NCBI GenBank assembly: GCA_023376005.1
Contig: CM042152.1
Span: 83,912,878-83,976,877 of the forward strand
DNA length: 64,000 nt
Source: Doryteuthis pealeii
Taxonomy: Eukaryota > Mollusca > Cephalopoda > Myopsida > Loliginidae
Reading direction: 5' to 3'
Below, piece after piece: positions 21,659 to 32,907 of this stretch; position 1 is the first letter of the stretch; each line of letters opens with the position of its first letter. A program made the position numbers and the translations under genes. The notes beneath the pieces are model-generated. The model was given only the letters and a program-made list of their open reading frames with translations, searched no databases and was not told where the DNA came from.

Positions 21659-21998
21659 TGGATACTGGATGCTGCGCAGAGGACTTCCCGGGGGAATGAG
21701 TGATAGGAACGGTTGGCGAGAGATTGTCGTGGATATCCGTGCTAATAGCGCGACATGATACAAGACACTGCTGGAGAAGCAAGGACAAACTCATAAATGA
21801 CGTTCTCCTGTGGAAGCCAACAAATAGGCATGCTGATTTGGGCTGTCCAGTAAAGACGTACATTGACCAGCTCTGTATGGATACTGGATCCTGCGCAGAG
21901 GACTTTCTGGAGGCAATGAGTGATAGGGATAGTTGGCAAGAGATTGTCATGGTTATCCATGCTACTAGTGCGACATGGATGATGATGATGATACTCTG
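21640..21998 (+). pseudogene. RTE-like LINE 3' end, two overlapping tails
   Basis: 21655-21757 encodes a terminal segment (DTGCCAEDFPGGMSDR, then IRANSAT). After it comes a longer segment, 21758-21998, open for about 99 codons, with RHCWRSKDKLINDVLLW, KTYIDQLCMDTG and MSDRDSWQ, ending in an (ATG)n tail. RTE elements characteristically end in a short tandem repeat. The two pieces look like two truncated insertions placed head to tail. Confidence 0.8.
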
Positions 21999-22469
21999 AA
22001 CAATAGTTACTCATTTCAAGATATTAAAAATTACTTGTACACACGTGAAAGGAAAAAGAAAAGAAAAAAATACAAAACACAGGCAACAATGGATCTGATA
22101 TACAATTCTTGAAAGATGATGATTTCTCTAAATTGAAATGTAGTTTTATGCACATGAGGAAGACTATAAAATAGATTGGCTGAAATGCTGTGGTGATAAC
22201 AAAAGCCTTGCAGAGAGAATTAGTTCAATAGTTTGAATTAAAAAAAACCCCACTTCTATTGACACTGCACAGCACAAGTTCACTGCAGGCTTTTTATATT
22301 TCTTTACAAGTCACAATAGAGCATTGATTGAATACAGCGTTATTTTGCCATGCAACAGAGGACACCCTAGCCGATAAGTTATAAATGAAATCCAACTATA
22401 CAATAATGAGAATACTTTGGCTCAGAATTTTACACAACTTGTAGCAATGTTGCTCATCGATAATCAACA
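21999..22469. other. Non-coding stretch
   Basis: Nothing recognised. Confidence 0.4.
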
Positions 22470-23068
22470 ATGTTTGGTTTGTTTTACGGCATATCAACCT
22501 CAGTGGGTCATTTAATGCCAACAAAGTTGTGAAATAAATTCATTCTTAATGGATAATACAATTTTGTTTATCAACTCATGTTTTTCTATTTAACCCATAG
22601 ATGGGACCCTAACAGGTTCTACCACTCCGGGTCAGAGTGGACCAGGGAGCAATGGTGATGAAGGGGTGCTCCACATTCCCCAAACCTCCAAAACTGGAAC
22701 CTCACCATCAGATAGAGTTTAACGTCATTCCCAGGACATGTAGACCCGCAGCCACCGCCTTCTAGCACCCATATGATAAAAAGGGATTGGGGCTTGCAAT
22801 AAGGGCAATAGGGTTGGGAAAATCATATAGGTGCTAGGGCTTGACGTGACCAGCCGATTGATCGGAGGGGGCCTCTCCGACCACCCGTCTAGCCCAAGAT
22901 AGGGCCAAAGTGGAGTATTGCAAGTCATGGACTGCTCATCCACCTGGGTTCTATCCTTAAGCATCATGGGTCGCCATGCACGGCCAACAGGTGGCCCCAT
23001 TGGAGGAGTCTTACCCCTCTGCAGAGGTGCAGTCGGTGCATTCTAACGCCCCACCGACAGGGCGGACA
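22470..23068 (+). repeat. 600-bp unclassified repeat, family 4 (full copy)
   Basis: Starts around GTTTTACGGCATATCAACC, continues through CCCATAGATGGGACCCTAAC, ATGAAGGGGTGCTCCACATT, TTGACGTGACCAGCC and CCACCTGGGTTCTATCC, and ends at CACCGACAGGGCGG. A second full copy lies inverted at 30014-30590 and pieces occur elsewhere. No terminal inverted repeats, poly-A tail or protein is evident. The 91-codon minus frame inside is an accident of GC-richer sequence. Confidence 0.8.
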
Positions 23069-23075
23069 ATGTAAG

Positions 23076-23327
23076 TAAAGTAAAGTGGTCGGGGCGGCCT
23101 AATGTTGGTATCAGCCAGACAGCGAGGGAATCTATATCCTTTTCACTTGCGCTGGACAAAGGAGATTATTTTAGCCTCCGAGGTGGAGCACTACACCTAG
23201 CATCAGCTCCTCATTTTACCACACAGATCCCTGTGCTACTCATACGATGAGTTGGCGACGACCGGTATCGAACCAAGAAACTTGAGATTTTTAGCCGAAC
23301 ACTCTACCGACTGAGCTAAACCGGCCC
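23076..23327 (-). repeat. tRNA-derived SINE, family 1 (copy S3)
   Basis: Full-length. On the minus strand the head reads GCCGGTTTAGCTCAGTCGGT with box B-like GGTTCGATACC. It inserted at the end of the family 4 copy. The tail is TACTTTAC. Confidence 0.9.
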
Positions 23328-23547
23328 TACAATGTAGTATGTGAGTATATAAAATGGAAATAAATCCGAGAATTTAAGGTAAAGATGAAAGGAAAAACAA
23401 TAGTATAGATTATGCTAACAAGCGCCTGTTTCGACTTTATGATGTTTATAAAATGTAATCCAAATGAAGTTATTAAAAAAATAAGGTAAAACAAAAACAA
23501 TAGTAGAAGGCATTGTATAAACATACGTCTTCTTTAGAGCACAGTTA

Positions 23548-23948
23548 TCTATTAATAATGGAGATTCGCTTCCGGTTTTTGTCTGTAACAAAAATTACGT
23601 CACTGCTTACATCACATTACCCAAAATCGTCATAACATAGAATAAATACACTCAAAATTTGAACATGCAACATTAGACAGTCCTCATTGTTTTTTAAAAC
23701 AAGTTTTGATAAATACATGACTGGTATTATATATCTATATTTTTATTTTATTTTAATACATATTAAAAATTTACATTTCAAATTGTTTTATTTTTTTTAA
23801 TCCTTTAATGAATTTGATGATTTTACTTACTTAGGGTACAAACTCGCTGACATTGAATTTTTTACTCCCACCCCTCAGGCAATATGTTTCAAAAAATCTA
23901 TTTTTATATCGCCCGGAGTGTGTTTTTTTTTTTTTTACTTTGTACTAG
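23548..23948 (+). mobile_element. Non-autonomous Helitron-like element, type A (copy A2)
   Basis: Preceded by A, begins TCTATTAATAATGGAGATTC, ends GTACTAG followed by T. The GCCCGGAGTGTG remnant of the 3' hairpin is 10-25 nt before the end. About 401 bp, non-coding. Confidence 0.8.
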
Positions 23949-24721
23949 TATGAATAATGAAACTAACGCTCACGTTCTGGGCTGGAATGTCTTAAAATTT
24001 ATATAAAAAGCGTATTTTGGTTAAAAAATAATTTAAATTTATTTTTAAACCTTAAAGTCTCAAAACGCGATGAGAAAAACTCATAAAATTAAGTGTTACG
24101 ACTTTTGTGGCCATCCTTTTGGCTTCAAGCAAGAGTGGTCCATAATGATATTGATGCTTCTGTTTAGAAAGGAGTGAAGGATTCCAATTAGTGATACTAA
24201 ACAACTTTGTTTAGCTCAGTCGGTAGAGAATTCACCTCTCATTCTGTGCATGTTTATGTGGGTCTGTGATCAGATCTGTTGATTCAGACATTGTACAGTT
24301 AAAATCAAAGATTCTAGTGGTGACTGAGACAGGTGCTTAATCTTAGTAAAAAAAATGTTAGTTTAAAAAACATAACAGATACATAGCAAATATCATTTTG
24401 GTTTTGGTAGAATTGTAAGTTATCAAGTTTCAGCTGTGCATAGTTGCACAGAGATTTAATGTCATAACTTAGGTAAAACTCGAAATCTCGAAAAAAAAAA
24501 GTCTTAAGTAATTGTCAAGTATACAAATCTCTATCGTGTAGGGGTCTTTGATACGATACAATTTGACCTCCGAGGTCAATGGTATTTCAACCCTTTTAAT
24601 GCCAATTAATAATGGCATGTCATCTTACCTAAAGTTATATTATACATATTGTATGTTCATATTTACGTTTTTGTGCAGTTTAAGTTTTTTTCACAGGGTT
24701 ATATGTGTGCTGATTAAGTTA
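23949..24721. other. Non-coding stretch
   Basis: Contains an isolated box A-like TTTAGCTCAGTCGGTAGAG at about 24210 without a matching T-arm. Otherwise nothing recognised. Confidence 0.5.
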
Positions 24722-25014
24722 AGGAAGTGCGTGGTGTAATGGTTAAAGTCATGGGAAATGGACTCGTAGCCCCGAGTTCAAATCCTGGACGTGGTAATTG
24801 CATTTCACTTAGTGCTAATACCCTTGGGAAAGGTATGAATCCTACTCTCCCTCCAGCTATGGGTAAATAGCAGGGCAGACTGAGCTCTTTAGCCTTGGTT
24901 AGGCAACCGGTCTAGAAGGAAAACTCTGAATTCAAACCTGTTAAACTCCGCTTAAAAAATTGACCTTGTGTCACATCCTGTTCGTGCGGAGGGGTTAGTA
25001 AATATATATATATG
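24722..25014 (+). repeat. tRNA-derived SINE, family 2 (copy T1)
   Basis: The head GTGGTGTAATGGTTAAAGTC and box B-like GAGTTCAAATCC are followed by the body phrases TAATACCCTTGGGAAAGGTA, CTCCAGCTATGGGTAAAT, CTCTGAATTCAAACC and TTGACCTTGTGTCACATCC. It ends in GGGGTTAGTAAATATATA, i.e. a TA-rich tail. Confidence 0.85.
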
Positions 25015-25015
25015 T

Positions 25016-25720
25016 GCTGATTTAAACCTCGAATGTGGAATTAACAAGAGTTAGAAACAAAAACGCATAAAAACAACTTGAAATTTCAAATAACACTGTA
25101 TTAATACATCTATACATACAAGAAAATGGAAATACGGTGAGGAAATTAATCCGACAATATGAGAAGAATATTCACGTTCATGCATGCGTCATAATATGAT
25201 TTTCACCTTCCATTTTGGCACATGCATTGATCACGTCATTGGCTTTCGTAAACGCGCATATAAAAATTAACGGTTAATAACATCATATTCACACATTCAC
25301 TATACACTTAACATCTTTCATTTTGTCCCTCACATAAACATTACTTAACAGTGTCCTGAAGATAGTACAATATACCGAAATGCTTAAGTATTGACACATA
25401 AAATTGTTTCCCCTAATCATAACATCCTGTGTTTGTTATATTTTTAAAATATTTTCTTCTCATACAAGAAAATAGATTTGTAATAATTGTTGTCGCAAAC
25501 GATAGTATTGTCTGTGGGAAATGTCAATTTATATAAATGAATGCAATTCCACTTAACTGAGTCCTTGGAATGGTTAAATAGTACCACTACTGTTGTGCTG
25601 ATTTAAACCACGAATGTGGAATTAACAAGAGTTAGAAACAGGAAATACATGAACACAACTTGAATTTCAAATAACACTAAATTAATACATTTATACATAC
25701 AAGAAAATACACTTGTAATA
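25016..25720 (+). repeat. Direct repeats around a hammerhead-like motif
   Basis: The segment 25016-25128 recurs at 25595-25708 (GTGCTGATTTAAACC, CGAATGTGGAATTAACAAGA, TTCAAATAACACT, CATACAAGAAAAT). The phrase CATACAAGAAAAT also occurs at about 25462. The hammerhead-like motif (25351-25397) lies between the direct repeats. The layout recalls the terminal-repeat arrangement of Penelope-like elements or a retrozyme dimer with one motif lost, but no reverse transcriptase is present. Confidence 0.65.
25351..25397 (+). ncRNA. Hammerhead-ribozyme-like motif (near-canonical)
   Basis: GTGTC (stem I, 25351-25355), core CTGAAGA (25356-25362), TA, then GTA / CAATA / TAC as a weak stem II with an unpaired C, GAA (25377-25379), ATGC / TTAA / GTAT as stem III with one G-T pair, T at the cleavage position (25392), then GACAC (25393-25397), which pairs fully with the opening GTGTC. 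Every element of a type I hammerhead is present. The weak points are stem II and the AUU triplet, which is allowed by the NUH rule but less usual than GUC. Confidence 0.6.
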
Positions 25721-25728
25721 ATTGTTTT

Positions 25729-26082
25729 TGTCAGTATCAGCCAGACAGCGGGGGAGTCTATCCCATTTTCAATAGCGCTAGACCAAGGAGATTGTTTTTG
25801 CGTCCGAAGTGGAACACCCCACCTACTATCAGCTCCTCACTTTACCGCACAGATTCCTGTGCTATTCATACGCTGAGTTGGTGAGGAAGTCTATCTCCTT
25901 TTCACTAGTGCTAGACCAAGGAGATTGATTTTGCGTTTGAGGTGGAACACCCCACCTACCACCAGCTCCTCACTTTACCGCACAGATCCCTGTGCTACTC
26001 ATACGCTGAATTGGCGAGGACCGGTATCGAACCCAGAACCTTGTGGTTCCTTGTCCGACGCTTTACCGACTGATCTAAACTG
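25729..26082 (-). repeat. SINE family 1 with tandemly duplicated body (copy S4)
   Basis: The body (CTATCYCCTTTTCACTAG to ATACGCTGA, plus-strand orientation) occurs twice in a row, at about 25755-25885 and 25890-26010, with one tRNA-like head at the right (complement of box B GGTTCGATACC near 26020). An internal tandem duplication of about 145 bp. Confidence 0.8.
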
Positions 26083-26230
26083 AAAAAACTAAATGACAAT
26101 GACACCAATTCTTTTACTGCAGTTGGTGAGCTAGGATCTATGTCTCGACTTTTGGGTCGCCATCCTACATTTGAATTAGATTCAGTCATTGAATAAATTG
26201 AGTGAGTTGTCGTAAATTAAGTAAAACTGA

Positions 26231-26370
26231 ATCTGTGCAGTAAAGTAAGGAGCTAATGGTAGGTGTGGCGCTCCACCCCAGATGCAAAAAACAATCTCCT
26301 TGGTCTAGGCTAATGAAAAGGAGATAGACTCCCTCACTGTTGGGTTGATGACTTTAGGCCACCCGACAAT
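26231..26370 (+). repeat. SINE family 1, 5'-truncated (copy S5)
   Basis: Begins in the body at ATCTGTGCAGTAAAGTAAGG and runs to ACTTTAGGCCACCC. The tRNA-like head is missing. Confidence 0.8.
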
Positions 26371-27026
26371 TTTTTTTATTAACCCAATACCCAACGGCAT
26401 TCAAGGGGAAAAATTTTCAACTTTTTGTCATAAGTAAAACTGAAATAGATGAAATAAATTCAAGTCTTGTTCAACCAATTGTTGAGTAAACAAACTGCTA
26501 AAATGAAAGAAGTCTATTGTAACTTTCCATAGAATCATTTTTGATCAAATTACAGCTGACACTATTTATAATACAGAGACATGAACTCATATGACTCCGT
26601 TTAAATTTTCATATTTCACAGCAAATTGTATTTAGAAGAAAAATGGAGTTGGGTGCTAAAACCCCTTCTCATATTAATTCATCTCGTATTAAATTATTGT
26701 TAAAAATATGAGCCCAAGTAACATTGGTGACCTAAAATCACCACGGATATGTATGTGTGTCTCTTCCGATGATGTGTGTATTTCAGCGGTTTTTCCGAGG
26801 ATGTGTACAAGTTGCAAATGTATTGTTTATTGTAGAGTGCTTGTTCTTGCCTCGGAGTTATCATTTTGTGTGTTGCGTGTCCATTCAAGTCCAGGGTCAT
26901 CAATTTGTAGATGTTGGGGGAGAACTTTCGCTCCTACTGTCGAGTTAGGAGCATCAGCTCCAACTCTGTCGAGTCGGGAAGAGCGTAAGCTCCCACTGTC
27001 TGTTTGGTCTTTCAGCTAAAAGGGTC
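26371..27026. other. Non-coding stretch
   Basis: A small GC-richer tandem structure at about 26925-27000 repeats AGCTCCNACTGTCGAGT-like units of 25-30 bp three times. Overlapping open frames of 63-103 codons (26700-27019) show no recognisable domain. Confidence 0.5.
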
Positions 27027-27385
27027 TTTTGGTTTTTGTCTGTAACAAAAATTACGTCACTGCTTACGTCACATTACCCAAAATTCTCAAAATATAGAAT
27101 AAATACAGTCAAGATTTGAACATGCAGCATTAGATAGTCCTCATTGTTTTTTTAAAACAAGTTTTAATAAATACATGACTGGTATTATATATCTATATAT
27201 AGTTTGTTTTATTTTAATACATATTGAAAGTTTACATTTCAAATTGTTTTATTTTTTAATCCTTTAATGAATTTGATGATTTTACTTACTTAGGGTACAA
27301 ACTAGCTGTCATTGAATTTTTAACTCCCACCCCCGGGCAATATGTTTCAAAAATCTATTTTTACATCGCGTTTTTATTTTGCTAG
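27027..27385 (+). mobile_element. Helitron-like element type A, 5'-truncated (copy A3)
   Basis: Starts within the element (GGTTTTTGTCTGTAACAAAA) and ends GCTAG followed by T at 27385. The 3' hairpin is deleted (ACATCGC joins TTTTTATTTT directly). Confidence 0.75.
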
Positions 27386-27398
27386 TTTTAATAATATG

Positions 27399-28012
27399 CT
27401 AACAAATATATGCACACTCCGGGTGCAAGTGTTTAAGTTTTAATGTAATAAAATATTTTATCAAATTAGAAAAACGCTAAATAAGAATGCAGATAAAAAG
27501 ATTTGAAATAGAGGGAGGTGTAAGCGAAAAATAAAACAACTGAAACTTACTCTTCCATTACTCCCGTCTTTCATTTTAAAATTTTCCTAATTTAACTATT
27601 TAGTTAAAATAGGAAGTAAAGAATAAAATTACGGTTATTTCTTCTTGTTAATGGATTTCTTTTAAGATATATCTCCAAGATGTTTGCTCATTTCTATTAA
27701 AATAAAACCAAACAATTAGAATAATACTAAGCACATATTTATTAAAATCAAATGTTTAATATTAATATGAAATTAGCCTTCCTGCTCACACTGTAAACCA
27801 CTATTTTGTTGTAATATAAATACAATTGCATGCTATTAGTATGAAGATATGGCCAACAGTATCAATAATGTAAAACAATTTTATTAATAATCAAGGTTCA
27901 AATAAAAATGAAATCATAGAGAATGTGACATAAATAACTAAGGGAATTGTGACTTGAGTAGTGATATAGTTTCAGTTACAGACAGACAAACACAATCTCC
28001 ATTATAATAAGA
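27399..28012 (-). mobile_element. Helitron-like element type B (copy B2)
   Basis: On the minus strand it begins TCTTATTATAATGGAGATTG at 28012 and ends with hairpin GCACCC / GGA / GTGTGC (one mismatch), then ATATATTTGTTAG. About 614 bp. It lies tail to tail with copy A3 with a 13-bp gap. Confidence 0.75.
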
Positions 28013-29204
28013 CTAGATGACCTGGGTTCACATTATTGTAACAGTGCTCTTAAGCTTACATTTATGTATACTAGCAGGACCTGTGGATATACCACAGTAT
28101 AATAATAATTTAATTATTACAACATTTGATATGTTTACTTAAGAGCTATTGCTAAATAGTTCAGTATGTAAAAAGAATAATAATCTGATTTAACTCTCTT
28201 TCACTCTTTTTTTCTTTCTTTTCATCTTTTCATTATGTTCGATTGAAACAGATTAGCGTTATTGGTTTCATGTTCCCACCCCCTCTCTCTATCTTTCTCC
28301 TACTCTATCTTTCTTTTTCTTTTTTATCATATTTTTCCTGTGTAGTTTGTTCTTTCTTTCTTTATAATAAAAATGGTCCATTATTTAGCTTAGGTGACAA
28401 CACTCATTAGAAATAAGAATTCGGCGGATAAGTGACACCAGATAATCAGCATTTACATTTTTGCATTTCATCTTGGAAGAGGGTGTTGCAAGATGAAAAC
28501 GGTCGGAAGATTAAGGAACACCAGTATTAATATATAGATAACCATAAGCCAGCAAAAATGCTACCAAGATTTCTTTTGAGAAAAACCCTTAAAATTATTT
28601 AAATTTGAATTAATTAAATTCCCTGCTTATTTCACCTGAATGATAACACTGGGCTGCATTAAAAAAAAAAAGAAGTTTTTCCAAAGATCAAAGGTTTATC
28701 AAGTGATATATGATCGCCATTTTATGCTGAATTCAAAAATACCATTCATTGTGTTTGGTCAGGTCTGGTTTTTAAGATGTGCTTGAATCCTTCACAACAA
28801 GTTGTACATAATAATAACACTTATTCAAAAGTCTGTATACTTTACTTCTAACAAATAAATAAATAGTTATAATACTGTTCTATACATTTCAAGTAAGAGT
28901 TTTTATCTTAAAAATTTGATCTGATTAGAAAAAATGAGTAGGATTTTTGGATTCGGTATAAAAACTGCCTTAAAATCAGCTATTATATATTCAACCTTGA
29001 AAACATCCCATAGATGGGACCTTGTGGGGATTGAAAAATAAATAGAGGTGAAAATAATTATAAAACTAAATCATGATAAAAATCATAAAAATACCAAATG
29101 AAATAAATCTAAAATAAATAAAGCTCCCAGGGCGTTTTGGCCAGAAGAACGATCTGAGCAGGGCTCGAAAAAAAAAAAAAAAAAAAAAAGAAGATTTTTA
29201 GGTG
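28013..29204. other. Non-coding stretch
   Basis: T/C-rich segment at 28195-28350 and A-run at 29168-29189. No gene or known repeat recognised. Confidence 0.45.
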
Positions 29205-29759
29205 CGATATAAGAAGTCAGAAAGAAGACTTGAATGGTGAAAGGAACTATTTTTTTTTTTTTGGGGGGGGGGTCAGAGAAACTCTCTCTCTCTCTCTCCT
29301 TAGTTGCAACACTACAAATAAAGTATGAATAAGTTTACTGGTTTTTGTTGTTCCTTCCTTCATTTCAAGCCAATACAACCAGCCCATAGAAACTTTGGGA
29401 TTGGGAATTAGAAAAGAAGAAAGAATTCTACCACAGACCAAAAAACCTAGACAATTCCCATAAGTAACCACAATAGTTGGAGAGACAATTTAATGTAGGA
29501 AAGGACTTTGTTTTTATATCAACTGTTAGTAAAAGAAAATGAATGGAAGAGAGAGAAAAGGGAGTTAATAAAAAAAGATCTTGCAGCCAAAACAAGACAG
29601 TAGCAGCAGCAGACCAGTACTGACAACAGTAAGTTCCCAGAATGAGTTTGATTGGAAAAAGGATCTGATCATGCTCGAAGAATAAAAGACTTTCGGGCAT
29701 GATATAAGAAGTTAGAAAAGAGATAGACGAGTTGTGAAAGGAACTATTTTTTGGTCACA

Positions 29760-29795
<36 letters not shown>

Positions 29796-29945
29796 ACTTA
29801 GTTGTAACACTACAAATAAAGTTTACTGGTTTTTGTTTCTCCTTCTTTCATTCTATTTCAGCCAACACAACTAACCCAGAGAAACATTGGGATTGGGAAT
29901 TACGAAAGAAGAAAGGATTCTACCAAAAACCTACACACTTCCCAT
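29205..29945 (+). repeat. Two copies of a 250-bp repeat with (CT)n
   Basis: 29205-29465 and 29695-29945 share GATATAAGAAGT, GTGAAAGGAACTATTTTTT, CAGAAACTCTCTCTCTCTC, ACACTACAAATAAAGT, TTGGGATTGGGAATTA and ATTCTACCA. A third copy is split: 30590-30650 and 31225-31385 enclose about 575 bp of palindromes and (TA)n. The intervening 29466-29694 contains an open frame of no recognisable kind. Confidence 0.8.
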
Positions 29946-30013
29946 AGATTATTAATACTGATGTTCCTTAATCTTCCGACCGTTATCATACTCTGGTTAA
30001 AAAGATAGACTTC

Positions 30014-30590
30014 CGCCCTGTCGGCTGGGGCGTTAGAATGCACCGACTGCACCTCTGCAGAGGTGTAAGTCTCCCCCAATGGGGCCACCTGTTGGCCGTG
30101 GGTGGCGACCAGTGATGCTTAAGGATAGAGCCCAGGTGGATGAGCAGTTCATGACATGCAATACTCCACTTGGCCCTATCTTGGCCTAGACGGGCTCTGA
30201 TCAATCGGCTGGTCACGTCAAGCCCTAGCACCTATATGATTTTCCAAACCCTATTGCCCTTATGGCAAGCCCCAACCTCTTTTTATCATATGGGTGCTAG
30301 AAGGCCGTGGCTGTGGGTCTACATGTCCTGGGAATGACGTTAAACTCCCTGATGGTGAGGTTCCAGTTTTGGAGGTTTGGGGAATGTGGAGCACCCCTTC
30401 ATCACCATTGCTCCCTGGTCCACTCCGACCCGGAGTGGTAGTACCTGTTAGGGTCCCATCTATGGGTTAAATAGAAAAATGTATTTATAAAAAAATTGTA
30501 TTATCCATTAAGAATTGATTTATTTGAAAACTTTATCGTCATTAAATGACCCATTGAGGTTGATATGCCGTAAAACAAACCAAACCAAAG
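30014..30590 (-). repeat. 600-bp unclassified repeat, family 4 (inverted full copy)
   Basis: Reverse complement of 22470-23068 over its whole length with small indels. It ends with the complement of GTTTTACGGCATATCAACC near 30580. Confidence 0.85.
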
Positions 30591-30649
30591 ATAGACTTGA
30601 GTGGTGAAAGGAAGTATTTTTTGGGCCAGAGAATCTGTCTGTCTGTCTG

Positions 30650-30683
<34 letters not shown>

Positions 30684-30713
30684 GAAAGAGGATATAAATA
30701 AATCCGACAGAAT

Positions 30714-30906
30714 GTAGTAGAGATATGAGGAACATAAGGACAGAACACAGACAAACGTATTTAGGATATATTTCGCTAAAGCTTTGAGCTCGGCATCATC
30801 AGTCTTTTTATTCAAGCCTGATGATGCCGAGCTCAAAGCTCTAGCGAAATATATCCTACACACTTTTGTCTGAGTTCTGTCTTTGTGCTCCTCATATCTC
30901 TACTAT
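30714..30906. repeat. Foldback with two hammerhead-like cores
   Basis: The arms are inverted repeats around 30810. Left core 30772-30802 (minus) and right core 30818-30848 (plus) each read CTGATGA, T, a stem with GAGCT / CAA / AGCTC or a one-base variant, then GAA. Stem I pairing is not recognisable and stem III is minimal, so these are probably inactive relics. (TA)n runs flank the palindrome at 30653-30680 and 30903-30950. Confidence 0.75.
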
Positions 30907-31066
30907 ATAATATATAATATATATATATATATAATATATATATATATAATCCAAAAGTCCAGAGAAGAAATCTTCCTTAAGACACAAGAGTTTTATTTTA
31001 AAAAAAACTGTCGCAGTTTGAGAGCTCAATGTGCGCTCTTAATGTTAGAGTCACAGAGCTAATTTA

Positions 31067-31166
31067 TAAGTAAAGAAATAACAAAAGACTTAGAGATTTA
31101 GCATTATAGTCTAAGCTCCCTGAAATAGACTATAATGCTAAATCTCTAAGTCTTTGTTATTTCTTT

Positions 31167-31172
<6 letters not shown>
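31067..31172. repeat. Short foldback
   Basis: Near-perfect palindrome (AAAGAAATAACAAAAGACTT, AGAGATTTAGCATTATAGTC and complements) next to a (TA)n(TG)n run at 31173-31235. No hammerhead core. Confidence 0.88.
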
Positions 31173-31214
<42 letters not shown>

Positions 31215-31385
31215 GTGTGTGTGTGTGTGTGTGTTTAATGGTTTTTGTTTCTCCTTCCTTCATTCTATTTCAGCCAGCATATACCAGCCCAGAGAAACAT
31301 TGGTATTGGGAATTACGAAACAAGAAAGATCCTACCACAAAAAAACAAAAACAAAAAAAAAAAACTACACAATTCCCATAACCCT

Positions 31386-31965
31386 AACGTAAGAGTTGAA
31401 CTTGGGAGTAATAGTATCTCTAAAACTTGAACCTCAACACCGGATGTAGTTTTGTGTCCTACCCAGGGACACATAGTATTTTTTTGTTCTGATGGACAAT
31501 TTGAAGGTACTGACTATATTTGACAGTTTTTCGCAGTGCCCCTCCCATCATTATTAATCAAGAGTAAGAAACCAATAATTATGTGACTTTTATTTATAAA
31601 TTCAGATGACAATACAACATTAAATAGAGTGAAATGACAAAATCTTACTGTTCGACTCATACGCTTCAGGTAAGGATTAATTACAACTCATAGCCATGGG
31701 ACATGACCTACAATATGAGAAAAGGCAACAAAAATAAAAGGGAGAAAAATACTAAATAACACAATCAATGAACTGACTCAAATTATATATATCACACACA
31801 CTAAACTTTAAAATAGCTGGTTCAGTCATTATTTATTCAGCTGCGGGGTTATGATCATATGATCCCTAACTAGTGAAATTAGTCAAGTAAAAAAACAACA
31901 AAAAAGGTGAACCTAGCAGCAAGCTAACAGCTCTGGACCTTCAGAAATCAGGAGGGGTTATAAAG
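31386..31965. other. Non-coding stretch
   Basis: Bases 31412-31475 resemble part of family 4 (ACTTGAACCTCA, GATGTAGTTT, CCCAGG). Nothing else recognised. Confidence 0.45.
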
Positions 31966-32202
31966 TAAGTAAGTAAGTATCAGCCAGAAAGCAAGGGAGT
32001 CTATCCTCTTTTCACTAGCACTAGACCAAGGAGATTGTTTTTTTTTTGCATCTGAGGTGGAGCACCACACCTACCATCAGTTACTCACTTTACCGCACAG
32101 ATTCCTGTGCTACTCATACGCCGAGTTGACGAGGGCCAGTATCGAACGTGGAACCTTCTGGTTCCCTGGCTGACACCCTACCGACTCAGCTAAGCCGGCC
32201 CC
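31966..32202 (-). repeat. tRNA-derived SINE, family 1 (copy S6)
   Basis: On the minus strand the head is GGGGCCGGCTTAGCTGAGTC and the body follows; the tail is at the left (TAAGTAAG-type). Confidence 0.85.
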
Positions 32203-32402
32203 TGGTGTGTATACTCTTTGCTAATAAATGTCTGTTTATTTCCACAATATCTAACATTTCTCTAAGGAATTTCCATATTTTATGGAAAGAAATGCCACCG
32301 GATAAGGAACAATTGATCAGGGTGGATCCAAGAATTTATTCATTTTTGATTGAGAGATATTTCATGTACAAAAGACAATGATCTGAAATAATATTTCAAT
32401 TA

Positions 32403-32907
32403 GGGTAATTTATGAGGAAGTGCGTCCCGGTCTCCTGCCTCAAGAGTTGATATTCTATTGACTATTAAAATAACGACCCAGCTCAGTCTATTCAAAACTA
32501 TCCATCTTCATATCTATCTATCTCAATTTGTTCATATTTATCTATATTACTTTAAACACTAAGATTTTTTTTATTCATGTTTGTTTAATGTCTTGTTTTT
32601 AGTTTAAATAAACAAGAATTACAACAAAAAAAGAAGCGACCCCCCCCCCTTAAATACATTTACTTGTCCAAAATATCTATCTATCTATCTCCATTTGTTC
32701 ATATCTATCTATACTATTTTGTTTGTTTATCTATCTATCTCAGTCTATTCCAAACTATATATCCATCTTCATAACTAAACAAGAATTACGACAAATTACG
32801 ATAAACAAACAAGAATTACGACGAGCTGGGGTTGTTATTTTGATAGTCACCGGGTAGCGGTTTTTGAGGCGGGAGACCGGGACGCACTTCCTCATAAATT
32901 ACGCTGT
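32403..32907. mobile_element. DNA element with ~75-bp inverted ends
   Basis: Left arm 32403-32483 and right arm 32821-32907 are inverted copies (GTAATTTATGAGGAAGTGCG, TCCCGGTCTCC, GCCTCAA, then AATAACNACC). The interior contains (TATC)n and TAAACAAGAATTACGACAAA phrases. Non-coding; class unknown. Confidence 0.7.
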
